Made by a program: the position numbers and the translations under genes. Source: Martinezella tropici (GTDB taxonomy: Bacteria > Pseudomonadota > Alphaproteobacteria > Rhizobiales > Rhizobiaceae). From it: a DNA stretch of 64,000 nt. The notes below the pieces were generated by a model. The model saw nothing but the letters and a program-made list of their open reading frames with translations, did no database searches and was not told where the DNA came from. Where the stretch lies: assembly GCA_000799755.1 (NCBI GenBank), contig JUHI01000008.1, positions 206,557 to 270,556 on the forward strand, written 5' to 3'. Position 1 is the first letter of the stretch. Every line of letters begins with the position of its first letter. This document shows, one piece after another, positions 34,215-43,490 of this stretch.

Positions 34215-36403
34215 CAGCTTTTCGCCTTCGCATCAGACCGTTGCTGTGAGCGATCCGAGCCTACCCCCCTGAAAAGGTAGATCAAACCGCGGCTGGTCTG
34301 GTAGAGCGACATGCTCAGGAACCAGAAAGTTCCGCGAATGATGCCGGGATTGCGCCTGCGTGCCTGCTGGAATTTCGTCCATTGATCGGAATTGGCGAAG
34401 ACGAGGTCGGCAATCAGACGGTGGTCGGCTGCGCCCCTTGGAATATACTGACAGCCGATGGCCGTGAGATCCCCCATCTGCTCGACGTTGCGGACCACGA
34501 CCGACAAGGTCACCATGTCGGCGCCGCTATAGGGCTGAAAGCGTATGATGCCTTCCGAGCCGATCTTGACCGGTTCCAGATCCTTGTTGAAGACGTTCAG
34601 TCTGGCGCCATGAACGGAGACATCCTCGATCGATGCGGAATTCCACCGTCCGTCGACCCCGAACTCGCTGCGGCGATCGACCCTGACGCGCCGCGAAGAG
34701 GCACGCTCGCCGCGTTCGGAGACGACGCCGAGCGCGCAACCGGAAAGGATGAGGTTGATGATGTTCCAGCCACCGACGACGAGCGTGACGTCGGCCTTAT
34801 ATGGCTCGGCATAGATACGGTAGATGGTGACTGCCAGCGCGATGATCTGCACGGCAAAGATGACGAAGAACGGGCGGCTGATCTCTGAAAGCCGGCTGAC
34901 GGCGATCGACTCGTCCTTGGCCGTGACCTTAAAGGTCGGCTTGCGTGGATTGAGCATGACCGAGACGACGGCCGGTAGGAGATGCACCGTCTGGACATAT
35001 TCATAGAGCTCGGAAATCCACGGCCAACGGAACGATCCGTAGAGATAGTTCTGCATCATCAGGTTCACGAGCATGTAGGCAAGCGTGTAGGCGAGGAACT
35101 CGCTGCCCGAAGCCGTGAAAATTTCGAGATCGAAGAAGAGATAGAAGAGCGGCGCAAACAGGAAGATGACGCGCGGAAACGGAAACAGCCAGAACAGCGT
35201 CGACGACATGTAGCAGAGCCGCTGCGGCAGCGTCAGGCCGCGCTTCAGCAGCGGGAAGCGGAAGCGCAGGATCTGCATCATGCCCTGCGCCCAGCGGCTG
35301 CGCTGGCCGATGAAGCTCGCAAAGGTCGCCGGCTGCAGGCCGGCAATCAGCGGCTTGTCGACATAGATGCTGTTCCAGCCGGCACCGTGAAGCGCGAGCG
35401 CGGTTTCGCAGTCTTCCGTGATGCTGATACCGCTGAAGCCGCTCTGCGATTGCAACGCCTTGCGGCTGAGGACCGCGGCCGAACCGCAGAAGAAGGCGGC
35501 GTTCCATTTGTCGAGGCCACGCTGGATGATGCCGTAGAACATTTCGTTCTCGCTCGGCATGCTGTCGAAGGTGCGCAGGTTGCGCTCCAGCGGATCGGGA
35601 TTGATGAAGAAGTGCGGCGTCTGGACGAGAAAGAGCTTCGGGTCGTCCTCGAAGTAGCCGACGGTTTCGCGCAGGAAGTCACGCGCCGGCGCGTGGTCGG
35701 CATCGAAAACGGCGATCAGTTCGCCGCTCGAATGCTCCAGCCCATTGTTGAGGTTGCCGGCCTTGGCATGTTCGTTGCGCTCGCGCGTCAGATATTCAAC
35801 GTCCAGATCGACACAAAGCCGCTTGAGTTCGTCATGACGAGCGATTGCGGCCTGCGATTCCAGGATCTTGGTCGAGTTGCGCTTTTGCGCGGTACCGCCG
35901 TCGTCGAGCAGCCAGACCTTGAGCTTGTCGGCGGGATAATCCATCGCCTTGGCGGAGGCAAGCGTATTGGCCAGAAGATTGGTATCTTCGTTGTAGGAGG
36001 GCACGAAGACGTCGACGGTCGGGAAATGCTTCGTCTCGGCGGCACGCGTCGTGCGCGAGGGCAGCGGAGTTGCGACGATGAAGAGGCTGAGCATCAGCAT
36101 CGCGACGTTGTACATTTCGGCGAGGTAGAGCAGCAGACCGGGGATGAAGTTTTCCAGCTGGTTGACGGGCGGTATCGTATATGAGGTACGCCAGTAGACA
36201 TAGCGCAGTACGATCGCTGTACCGAAGGCGAGCGCTACCAGCCGCCAGGTTCCCTGGCGCTTGAGGATCTTGATGACCGCCATCAGGGTGACGACCACGG
36301 TGCTGGCGATCAGCTGGGTTTGAAGGTTGACCGGCAGCGTGATCAGCACGATCCCGCAAAGCGCTATCACGGCCCATATCAAGATGCTGCGAGCTTTCTG
36401 CAT
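34214..36403 (-). CDS. bcsA: Cellulose synthase catalytic subunit with PilZ domain
   Basis: A 729-residue inner-membrane GT2 synthase making beta-1,4-glucan from UDP-glucose. Catalytic motifs are intact: DAD at 234-236, TED at 329-331 and QRSRW at 367-371. About eight membrane helices flank the GT domain. The C-terminal PilZ domain has the cyclic-di-GMP motifs RRVRVDRR (about 571-578) and DVSVHG (594-599), so activation by cyclic-di-GMP is expected. ATG 36403 has GAAGGGA upstream; an in-frame ATG at 36436 is less likely. Second gene of the operon after bcsN. Confidence 0.96.
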   Translation of the reverse strand: MQKARSILIWAVIALCGIVLITLPVNLQTQLIASTVVVTLMAVIKILKRQGTWRLVALAFGTAIVLRYVYWRTSYTIPPVNQLENFIPGLLLYLAEMYNVAMLMLSLFIVATPLPSRTTRAAETKHFPTVDVFVPSYNEDTNLLANTLASAKAMDYPADKLKVWLLDDGGTAQKRNSTKILESQAAIARHDELKRLCVDLDVEYLTRERNEHAKAGNLNNGLEHSSGELIAVFDADHAPARDFLRETVGYFEDDPKLFLVQTPHFFINPDPLERNLRTFDSMPSENEMFYGIIQRGLDKWNAAFFCGSAAVLSRKALQSQSGFSGISITEDCETALALHGAGWNSIYVDKPLIAGLQPATFASFIGQRSRWAQGMMQILRFRFPLLKRGLTLPQRLCYMSSTLFWLFPFPRVIFLFAPLFYLFFDLEIFTASGSEFLAYTLAYMLVNLMMQNYLYGSFRWPWISELYEYVQTVHLLPAVVSVMLNPRKPTFKVTAKDESIAVSRLSEISRPFFVIFAVQIIALAVTIYRIYAEPYKADVTLVVGGWNIINLILSGCALGVVSERGERASSRRVRVDRRSEFGVDGRWNSASIEDVSVHGARLNVFNKDLEPVKIGSEGIIRFQPYSGADMVTLSVVVRNVEQMGDLTAIGCQYIPRGAADHRLIADLVFANSDQWTKFQQARRRNPGIIRGTFWFLSMSLYQTSRGLIYLFRGVGSDRSQQRSDAKAKS

Positions 36404-36463
36404 CGGTGTCCCTTCAAAGGTATTGCCAGACGCCATCCTGGCGCCCCCAAGCGGCGCCGTTTG

Positions 36464-37447
36464 CTAGCGGCACGCCTGAGATATGCCAGTCGCTCCGTTA
36501 CAGTCCGGTAAAGGCACGACAATATTGCTCGCAGTATTTACGCGCGGCTGCACGACCATCGAACTCGGGCCGTTTGCGCCATTCGTCTGCGATGGGTCAT
36601 TCTGCCCGTCCGGCAGTGGCACACGCGGGCCGATCATCGGGGGCAGGGCAGGCGCTGCCTGAGGTGGCGGCTGCGTGATGATCGGACGGCGTATGATGGC
36701 GGGACGCGTCACAACAGGCCGGTTCTGATAACCGATGCTGATCGGCGCGGTGCGATAGGGCGCGGCGTCGGGATAGACGATCTCTCCGGGCTTGCCGAGA
36801 ACGGCATCGGCGCCGCGTGGCGCGCCGAAAGGATTGAGCGCCGCGCCGGCAAAATGCCCGGCGATCGTATAGCCGTAGACCGTGCTCAACAGCTGGCGTT
36901 CCGTCGCGCGAGCATCGCAGAGCCGGATGCGTACTTGCACCATGCCGAAATTGCGCTGCTCCTGCGGTGGCGCAAAGCCGGCTTTCACCTGCTGCCAGGC
37001 ATAAAGGCAGGTATCGCCGGCTCGGCTCTGGCCGGAGGCGTAGCCGAAAGGTCCGTAATTGTTTTGGACGAAGGTCGCGGAGCGGGCAAGCCGCACGCCG
37101 GGAACGGCCGCTGCCATTTCCCGCGCAATCGCCCGATCGTTGATCGTGTTGTACGGTCTGCTCCCGAGCCCCGGATTGGAACCTGTGATGCCGAGGAACT
37201 GGACCTTGAGGAAGTTCTGGCCGGAAACGGAAGAGGAGGTGGAGAGCGCAATCGTCTGCTCGACGTCCTTGGCATGCCTGCGCTCGACCACATTGACGAT
37301 CGCCGGCCCGCCGGGTGGCGGAAAGGCCAGCGCCTTGTCGCTCGCTACCGTTTCCACGCCGATCGATTGACGAACCGGTCCGGTTGTCGTGCAACCAGCG
37401 CCGAGGCAGGCCAAACTTATCAACGCTATCGTTTTTGAAACATGCAT
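36464..37447 (-). CDS. bcsN: Cellulose biosynthesis lipoprotein BcsN
   Basis: A 327-residue predicted lipoprotein: MHVSKTIALISLACLGAGC is a signal peptide ending in a lipobox with Cys19. The mature part is soluble, ends in a Pro-rich tail, and contains VNVVERRHAKDVEQTIALSTSSSVSGQNFL. Its place directly before bcsA, 60 bp away, is diagnostic of rhizobial type III operons. Its molecular role is not established. An ATG 23 codons upstream (37516) is rejected in favour of the lipoprotein signal start. Confidence 0.87.
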   Translation of the reverse strand: MHVSKTIALISLACLGAGCTTTGPVRQSIGVETVASDKALAFPPPGGPAIVNVVERRHAKDVEQTIALSTSSSVSGQNFLKVQFLGITGSNPGLGSRPYNTINDRAIAREMAAAVPGVRLARSATFVQNNYGPFGYASGQSRAGDTCLYAWQQVKAGFAPPQEQRNFGMVQVRIRLCDARATERQLLSTVYGYTIAGHFAGAALNPFGAPRGADAVLGKPGEIVYPDAAPYRTAPISIGYQNRPVVTRPAIIRRPIITQPPPQAAPALPPMIGPRVPLPDGQNDPSQTNGANGPSSMVVQPRVNTASNIVVPLPDCNGATGISQACR

Positions 37448-37554
37448 CTTATGGGATCGCGTCAATCGTGTGTGTTCGCATTCATCGGCAAATTGCGCGA
37501 TGCTCTTTGGAATCAAGCCCTTGTATTCACTTTAGCAAATAAAGGTGATTATGG

Positions 37555-37570
37555 TTAACCAAGGGTTAAC
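37555..37570. promoter_or_regulatory. CtrA-type binding site upstream of the cellulose operon
   Basis: TTAA, seven bases, TTAAC: an exact match to the full CtrA consensus TTAA-N7-TTAAC, 107 nt upstream of the bcsN ATG. CtrA is the alphaproteobacterial cell-cycle response regulator. The match is seen directly; binding is inferred. Confidence 0.6.
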
Positions 37571-37703
37571 TTTGGCCGATTGGCTGTCCGGAAATGGCAG
37601 GAAATACTTGGCCAACGCGCCGCGCCGCATCGATTGCACGACCGATGACACATAGCCGAAGAGCTTGCCGCAACTCCAGGCGGCAAGCCTATGAATTTTA
37701 GAT

Positions 37704-38606
37704 CTATTTCATTCTACGAAAAGCGATCTGTACGGCCCTGTTCAGCGCGACCGGGAGGACCGACATGTGGTTTTCTCCGGGGTATTCCTCGAAGGTGATC
37801 GTTTCTGCTGATGACGCCAGTTTGGCCCATCTCCCGGCCATATCGCGGGCAAGCTCTATCGTGCGCGTTTCCCGCGCGCGCTCCTGTCGTTTCTGTTCTT
37901 CGGCAGTGCCCTTGTGGAAGGGCGCGAGCGTCTCGCCTTCATATTGACCGGCGGAAAGATGCAGCTCCACATCGAAAGGCGCCTTGTGTCTATCAAGGAA
38001 TTCGCTTTCCATTGATAGGATTGCGGCGTCCTCCCAGTAGATCGCCGGACTTGCCGAAATCCAACGAGCAAAGGCGTCCGGTTTCCTGAACAGCGCATAG
38101 AGCGTGAATAGGCCGCCGAACGAGTGGCCGAAAAGCGACTGGCGCGAGCGGTCGATCGGCGCCTGCTGCGCTATCCAGGGCTTGAGCTCCGTTTCGATCA
38201 GCGTGAGGAAGCGCTCCGCGCCGCCGGTCAGTACATCCGGTGTGTCGGGGTAAAACGGCGGATAGGTCCGTCCGGGCGGCGGACTTAGATCCCAGGAGCG
38301 GCGAAGCGGGTCATAGGGTTCATCCGTCGGATATCCGATGGCGACGATCACGCCTTCCGCCACGTCTGTCCCGTTTGGATAGCTTGCCTGTACCTTCAGT
38401 GCATCGACGGCTGTTGCAAAACAGGCATTGCCATCGGTCAAATAGAGAACGGGCCACCCTTCAGGCGGGGCCGGCATGTCCGGGCGGTAGACAAAGATCC
38501 TGTGCGGCCGATCGGCACTATCGAACTTCAGATCTGCAAACGTGCAGCCGGCAAGCGTGACCGGCGTCGGCGCGGCGGCCGCATGATGTGACGGGATGTG
38601 GGACAT
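37704..38606 (-). CDS. IroE/Fes-like siderophore esterase
   Basis: A 300-residue alpha/beta hydrolase of the esterase-D/IroE group. The nucleophile Ser162 lies in LFGHSFGGLFTLYAL. The histidine is in GENHMSVLPVALNRAV near the C-terminus, and DGNACFATAVDALK forms the substrate-side region. No signal peptide is clear, so it acts in the cytoplasm. It is divergent from a siderophore receptor and has its own iron box 64 nt upstream. Such enzymes open ester bonds of ferric siderophores to free iron. ATG 38606 is chosen over one 23 codons upstream. Confidence 0.85.
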   Translation of the reverse strand: MSHIPSHHAAAAPTPVTLAGCTFADLKFDSADRPHRIFVYRPDMPAPPEGWPVLYLTDGNACFATAVDALKVQASYPNGTDVAEGVIVAIGYPTDEPYDPLRRSWDLSPPPGRTYPPFYPDTPDVLTGGAERFLTLIETELKPWIAQQAPIDRSRQSLFGHSFGGLFTLYALFRKPDAFARWISASPAIYWEDAAILSMESEFLDRHKAPFDVELHLSAGQYEGETLAPFHKGTAEEQKRQERARETRTIELARDMAGRWAKLASSAETITFEEYPGENHMSVLPVALNRAVQIAFRRMK

Positions 38607-38670
38607 GGCCTCTCCGGCTGACCGATGATGTGGGATGCCAGAGCGAAGGGCACCGCTTTTGAAGAAATAT

Positions 38671-38685
38671 GACAAAATTTCTCAT
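38671..38685. promoter_or_regulatory. Iron-responsive operator box (TGA-N9-TCA) for the esterase
   Basis: TGACAAAATTTCTCA matches the RirA iron-responsive operator pattern of rhizobia. It is 64 nt upstream of the esterase ATG. Confidence 0.6.
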
Positions 38686-38814
38686 ATTATGAAGAACATG
38701 ATCTGACAAGCAGTCAAGACGCGCCGCTGAACCTAATTGTCAGTTGTGCCTCACGCCTCGCCGCTCGACCGGAAGGCCGTTCTGCAACAGCGGAATAGAA
38801 ATCAGCGTAAAATA

Positions 38815-38829
38815 TGACTCTTTTAATCA
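38815..38829. promoter_or_regulatory. Iron-responsive operator box (TGA-N9-TCA) for the receptor
   Basis: TGACTCTTTTAATCA, 76 nt upstream of the receptor ATG, in an AT-rich stretch. It fits repression by RirA when iron is plentiful. Confidence 0.6.
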
Positions 38830-38905
38830 TGTATTCTTGACGTCGAGTGCACCTGCGAACTAATTTGCGCCATCTTTTTCAGAAACGGGTAGGCGAAAAG
38901 GGCTG

Positions 38906-41089
38906 ATGAAGCAAGGATCGTATAATTATATCAATAATTTGACACGTAGCCGAATCCGCATTGCAAGCAGTGCGACGGCACTTGCCACGGTGTTTGCCTT
39001 GAGCGGAAACGCCTATGCGCAGGATTCTTCGACCGACGCCAACGGTGGTAATGCGACGCAGCTTGCACCGATCATCGTCAGCGGCCAGTCAAGCTCGGAA
39101 GGTGACAATGCGACCATAACGGCGAAGCGGAGCCAGGGTGCCACCAAGATCAATACACCCTTGGTCGAGACCCCACGATCCGTTTCGGTGGTGACCAGGA
39201 AAGAGCTGGATGAGCGCGGCGCGCAGGATATCACCGAGGCGGTGCGTTATTCTGCCGGCGTCCAGACTGGCGCATATGGTTTCGACCCGCGCTTCGATCA
39301 GATCATCATCCGCGGCAATGACATCACGACCGATGGCAGCTATCTTGACGGGTTGCGGCTGCCCTACATGAACTATGCCATGTTCCGCACCGATCCCTAC
39401 GCGCTTGAGCGGGTGGAGATCATCAAGGGGCCTGTATCGGTGCTTTACGGCGCAGGCTCTCCGGGCGGCATCGTCAACATGATATCAAAGCTGCCGACGG
39501 ATGAGACCATCAGGGAGGTCGGCGCCCTCTATGGAACATCGGACCGCGCCCAGGCAATGTTCGACTTCGGTGGCCGGGTCAATCAGGACGATGACAGCAT
39601 GCTGTATCGTATCGTCGGTCTGGCGCGAAAGGGCGACACCAATTTCGATATTGCCGACGACCGCTATCTCATCCAGCCGTCCTTCACCTGGAAACCCGAT
39701 GAGGCGACCAAATTTACGGTCTATGGCTCGGCGCAATCGACGGAGACCGATGCGAATGTCGGTGCGATGATCGGCCCCGACGGCAACATCCTCGATTTCC
39801 GCGACAGCGATCCGGACTACGATTATCAAAGGACCAAGCAGCAGCAGGTCGGCTATCAATTCGAGCACGAGTTCGATGGCGGCTTTACCTTCCGCCAGAA
39901 CCTTCGCTACTCCCATCTGGATCTGAAGGCGCGCTATCTCAGCACCTTGGACTGGGTGGGGGACGTCGCCCAACGCTACCCGACAGCGATCGGGGACTCG
40001 ATGAATGTGTTCCAGATCGACAACCAGCTGGAAGCCAAGTTCGATACCGGCCCGGCCGCCCATACCATGCTGTTCGGCCTGGACTACACCCATGTAAACG
40101 ACAGCTTCAAGCTGGGTATGGGATCGGTCGATCCCGCCTATGATTTCGATATCGACAACCCGACCTACGGGGTGTCCGGTCCGACGCCTGCCTATACCAG
40201 CGCGACCAACTCCAGCCTCCAGCAGATCGGCGCCTATGCCCTCGATCAGATCGAGCTCGACAAGTGGCGCTTTACGCTCGGCGGTCGCCAGACCTGGGTC
40301 AAGCAGTCGAGCGAGACGACATCGCTCTCCGACGGAACAGCGACGAGCGACAAGCTCGATAAAAGCGCATTTTCCGTCCAGACCGGCGTGCTTTATCTCT
40401 TCGACAACGGCATAGCGCCCTTCGCCAGCTATTCGACCTCCTTCAATCCGGTCACCCAGCGATCGGCATCGGGCAGTATCCTGGATCCGAAGAAGGGCGA
40501 ACAATATGAACTTGGTGTAAAATACCAGCCGCCCGGCACTGATATTCTGCTGTCGGCCGTTGCCTATCATCTCGTCGAAAAGAACCAGCCTGTTCTGGTC
40601 GACCCTCTGACATCGGTCTATGCTTCACTTGGTGAAGTCACCAACAAGGGTATCGAGCTGGAAGCCAGGGCGAATATCACCGATGGCTGGGACGTGATTG
40701 CAGCCTATTCCTACAATCACTCCGAAATCACCCGGGGCGACAATGCTGGCAACGCACCTGCTGTTACACCGCAGAACATCGCCAGCCTGTGGACGAACTA
40801 TACATTCCAGGAGGATTCGGCTGCGAACGGCCTGAGGGTCGGCGCCGGCATCCGTTATAGCGGCGAAAACTATACCAGCACGGACAACACCGCCAAGAAT
40901 GCCGCAAGCACCTATCTGGACGCGGCGGTCTCTTACGATTTTGGTGCGATCGACAAGAAATACAAAGGTCTGACAGCATCCTTCGACGTCCGCAACATCG
41001 CCAACCGCCGCGACACGGTCTGCAACGCTGGCTATTGCTACCTTGGACAGGGCCGCAACATCACGGCGTCATTGAAGTATCGCTGGTAA
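38906..41089 (+). CDS. TonB-dependent ferric-siderophore (hydroxamate) receptor
   Basis: A 727-residue outer-membrane receptor of the FhuA/FoxA class. A long signal peptide (about residues 1-39) ends ALSGNAYAQ. A TonB-box-like segment ATITAKRSQGATK is followed by the plug domain (VETPRSVSVVTRKELDERGAQDITEAV..., then IIIRGNDITTDGSYLDGLRL), and a 22-strand barrel ends in Y-R-W, the aromatic C-terminus needed for assembly. No N-terminal signalling (STN) domain is present, so it does not relay a signal to the sigma factor. It faces the fhuCDB genes in the opposite orientation. Confidence 0.93.
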   Translation: MKQGSYNYINNLTRSRIRIASSATALATVFALSGNAYAQDSSTDANGGNATQLAPIIVSGQSSSEGDNATITAKRSQGATKINTPLVETPRSVSVVTRKELDERGAQDITEAVRYSAGVQTGAYGFDPRFDQIIIRGNDITTDGSYLDGLRLPYMNYAMFRTDPYALERVEIIKGPVSVLYGAGSPGGIVNMISKLPTDETIREVGALYGTSDRAQAMFDFGGRVNQDDDSMLYRIVGLARKGDTNFDIADDRYLIQPSFTWKPDEATKFTVYGSAQSTETDANVGAMIGPDGNILDFRDSDPDYDYQRTKQQQVGYQFEHEFDGGFTFRQNLRYSHLDLKARYLSTLDWVGDVAQRYPTAIGDSMNVFQIDNQLEAKFDTGPAAHTMLFGLDYTHVNDSFKLGMGSVDPAYDFDIDNPTYGVSGPTPAYTSATNSSLQQIGAYALDQIELDKWRFTLGGRQTWVKQSSETTSLSDGTATSDKLDKSAFSVQTGVLYLFDNGIAPFASYSTSFNPVTQRSASGSILDPKKGEQYELGVKYQPPGTDILLSAVAYHLVEKNQPVLVDPLTSVYASLGEVTNKGIELEARANITDGWDVIAAYSYNHSEITRGDNAGNAPAVTPQNIASLWTNYTFQEDSAANGLRVGAGIRYSGENYTSTDNTAKNAASTYLDAAVSYDFGAIDKKYKGLTASFDVRNIANRRDTVCNAGYCYLGQGRNITASLKYRW

Positions 41090-41097
41090 GCTTTCTG

Positions 41098-41124
41098 CGG
41101 GCGCCGTCTTCCCTGCGGCGCCCG
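41098..41124 (+). terminator. GC-rich hairpin after the receptor gene
   Basis: A perfect 9-bp stem CGGGCGCCG / CGGCGCCCG with a 9-base loop, beginning 8 bp after the receptor stop. It is followed by TTCTCGTC, a weak T tract. Confidence 0.6.
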
Positions 41125-41305
41125 TTCTCGTCCCAAAGGTCGCCCATCGAGGGCCTCATTCCTCTTCCTTCGTGCTTTCCCATCGAGTTCCCGGCTCCGC
41201 CAAGACCGAGCACGCGTACACGAATCCGAATTTGCCTATGCGGAACTTGGAAGAACCCGCTCGCTTCATCCGATATCCGCCCGGTTCGCCTTGGCAAACA
41301 ATTCC

Positions 41306-41389
41306 TGCAAAAGTGCGAAGCGGTTTTGCGTCCGGAATTGCTAGATAACAAAGAGATAGGGCATTTCCGCAACTCCGTTTAGAACGGAG
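41306..41389. repeat. Rhizobial intergenic mosaic-like element
   Basis: The run GTGCGAAGCGGTTTTGCGT, then CCGGAATTGC and AACAAAGAGATAG, then GCATTTCCGC looks like the short mosaic sequences scattered between rhizobial genes (RIME-type). A small perfect hairpin, CTCCGTT-TAG-AACGGAG (41373-41389), follows it. The rest of the 409-bp space between the receptor and fhuB holds no gene. The repeat class is recalled from its look, not checked against copies. Confidence 0.4.
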
Positions 41390-41498
41390 GTGCTCTGGCT
41401 GCCGAAGCAATCGTCCGGCTCAAAGAGGAAAGCGCTTCCCCTGATTGATCCGCGGTTCCCAAGGAGTGCTTCGGACAATGAACTGCCGTGGCTCGCGG

Positions 41499-43490
41499 TC
41501 ATGCGGTTCTGCGTCGTTTCATCAGCAATACAAGCAGCAGCGGGGCACCGACGAGGGCCGAAACCAGACCAGCGGGCATCTGGTAGGGAAAGGCAATCAT
41601 TCTACCGAACCAATCCGCGAGCACCATGAGGCTGCCGCCTGCAAGCGCCGCGCCGGCAAGCTGCGGAGCCGCGCGCCGCAAGCCAAGTTCGCGCGCCAGA
41701 TGCGGCCCCATCAGGCCGATGAAGCTCAAGGGACCGACGACGAGGGTGGCGGCAGTCGTCATCGCGGCAGCCAGGGCAAAGAGGCAGCCTCGGGCGTAAT
41801 TGACGCGAATGCCGATTGCCTGGGCTGCCTGCGGGCCGAGCGGCAGCAGGTCGAGCCAACGATAGGCCAGAAACGCGAGTGCAAGGCCTATTGCCGCAGC
41901 GACGGTCGAAGAAACTGCCTTCGATGTATCAACAAGATAGGTTGATCCGCTCATCCATTGCATCACGATCATCGCGCGCGGGTCGCCGCTGGCGGCAAGT
42001 ACGCTGATGAAAGCGTCCAGCATGGCGCCGAGCGCAATGCCGGTCAAAAGCACCCGCTCGGGCGCGAAACCGGAGCGGATGCCGAACAGGAAGATGGCGA
42101 TGAGAACGGCGAAAGCGCCGAGACCTCCAAAGCCCAATTGAGCGGCCATGCCGGGGGCGGGTAGCAGAAAGAGCGCGGCGGTGACGCCAAGCGTGGCGCC
42201 TGCGGAGATGCCGAGAACCTCCGGGCTTGCCATCTCATTACCGCTGAGCCGTTGCAGGATCGCGCCGACGACGCCGAGCATTGCGCCGGCGGTAAAGGCG
42301 CCGGCGATGCGCGGCAGGCGGTAGGGCAGCACGTCGGACCATTGAAGATAGGCAAGCAAGCTCCAGGTCCCATCCGGTGCGCGCCCGAAGAAGGACGCCG
42401 CAGCCAGCAGCAGGACGAGCATAGGGATTGATGCAAACAAGAGGGATCGGGTTGAGCGAGGAGCGCGGATTGCGTTCGGTGATGGAGCTGGTGCGCTGCG
42501 TTGAACGGCCTTCAGACGCGGCAGCATCAGAAGCAGCAACGGAGCGCCGAGCAGTGCGGTAATGGCGCCCGTCGGCAGGAAGGTCGAAGAGGCTCCGGAA
42601 AGCAGCACAAGGGCCTCATCGGTCAATAGCAGCAATCCCGCGCCGATGAGGGGAGACCAGACTAGTTGGCTTTTCATGTGCCGGGCGCCAGCGAGCTGGG
42701 CGACGCGCGGTGCGATGAGGCCGATAAAGCCGATCACGCCGACGGCGCTGGTGACGATGGCGGCAAGCGCGATCGCAACGCAGACCGCGGCAATGCGGGT
42801 GCGTCTTACCGAAAGGCCCAGGCCGCTCGCGCCGCTGTCGCCGAGCTCCATCAGCGACAGCGGCCGGGCCATCAGCAAGGCGGCGACGGAGAGCATGGCG
42901 ATTTTCGGGAGAAGGGAAAGCGGAATGGTCCAGCTTTGCTGTGCGAGCGATCCTGCCCCCCAGATAAACAGACCGGAGAGGTAACGATCGTTCATCAGGA
43001 CGAGAATGGCGGCAAGCGCGCCGCTCCAGACGCCGACGATCAGGCCGGCAAGCACGAGAGCCAGAGGCGAAAAGCCGCGTCTTGCGCCGATCAGGAAGAC
43101 GACCGCAGCGGCCGCGGCGCTGCCGAACAGGGCAACGGCATCGCGGCTGAGGCCCTGAAGTGCGGGGAAAGCCAGCATGACGGCGACGAGTGCGAGGTTG
43201 GCTCCCGCAGAGATGCCGAGCGTCGAGGGCGAGGCCAACGGATTGCGCAGCACCTGCTGCAACAGGCTTCCCGACAGCGACAGGGCGGCACCCGCCAGCA
43301 ACGCGGTGGCAATTCGTGGCAGGGTCGAATAGAGCAGAAGCAGGCGCTGCGGATCGTAGCCCGCCTCCTGCTGGAACAGACGGGAAAAGTCCGGAGCCAG
43401 TTGGTGCCAGGCAAGTAGGCCGGCAAGCGCGAACAGCGTCAGAGCCACGGCCGGGGCGCCGAGGGCGTTGTTTGTTTCGATGCGGTTCAT
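41499..43490 (-). CDS. fhuB: Ferric-hydroxamate ABC transporter permease, double-length FhuB
   Basis: A 663-residue inner-membrane permease made of two FecCD-type halves (about residues 1-330 and 335-663), as in FhuB. Each half repeats the pattern GALVLSGA...L-Q--L-NPLASP: LSLSGSLLQQVLRNPLASPSTLGISAGAN in the first and VVGAILQRLSGNEMASPEVLGISAGA in the second. The ATG at 43490 overlaps the fhuD stop (ATGA). A longer reading frame upstream only runs through fhuD. It carries iron-siderophore across the inner membrane. Confidence 0.93.
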   Translation of the reverse strand: MNRIETNNALGAPAVALTLFALAGLLAWHQLAPDFSRLFQQEAGYDPQRLLLLYSTLPRIATALLAGAALSLSGSLLQQVLRNPLASPSTLGISAGANLALVAVMLAFPALQGLSRDAVALFGSAAAAAVVFLIGARRGFSPLALVLAGLIVGVWSGALAAILVLMNDRYLSGLFIWGAGSLAQQSWTIPLSLLPKIAMLSVAALLMARPLSLMELGDSGASGLGLSVRRTRIAAVCVAIALAAIVTSAVGVIGFIGLIAPRVAQLAGARHMKSQLVWSPLIGAGLLLLTDEALVLLSGASSTFLPTGAITALLGAPLLLLMLPRLKAVQRSAPAPSPNAIRAPRSTRSLLFASIPMLVLLLAAASFFGRAPDGTWSLLAYLQWSDVLPYRLPRIAGAFTAGAMLGVVGAILQRLSGNEMASPEVLGISAGATLGVTAALFLLPAPGMAAQLGFGGLGAFAVLIAIFLFGIRSGFAPERVLLTGIALGAMLDAFISVLAASGDPRAMIVMQWMSGSTYLVDTSKAVSSTVAAAIGLALAFLAYRWLDLLPLGPQAAQAIGIRVNYARGCLFALAAAMTTAATLVVGPLSFIGLMGPHLARELGLRRAAPQLAGAALAGGSLMVLADWFGRMIAFPYQMPAGLVSALVGAPLLLVLLMKRRRTA

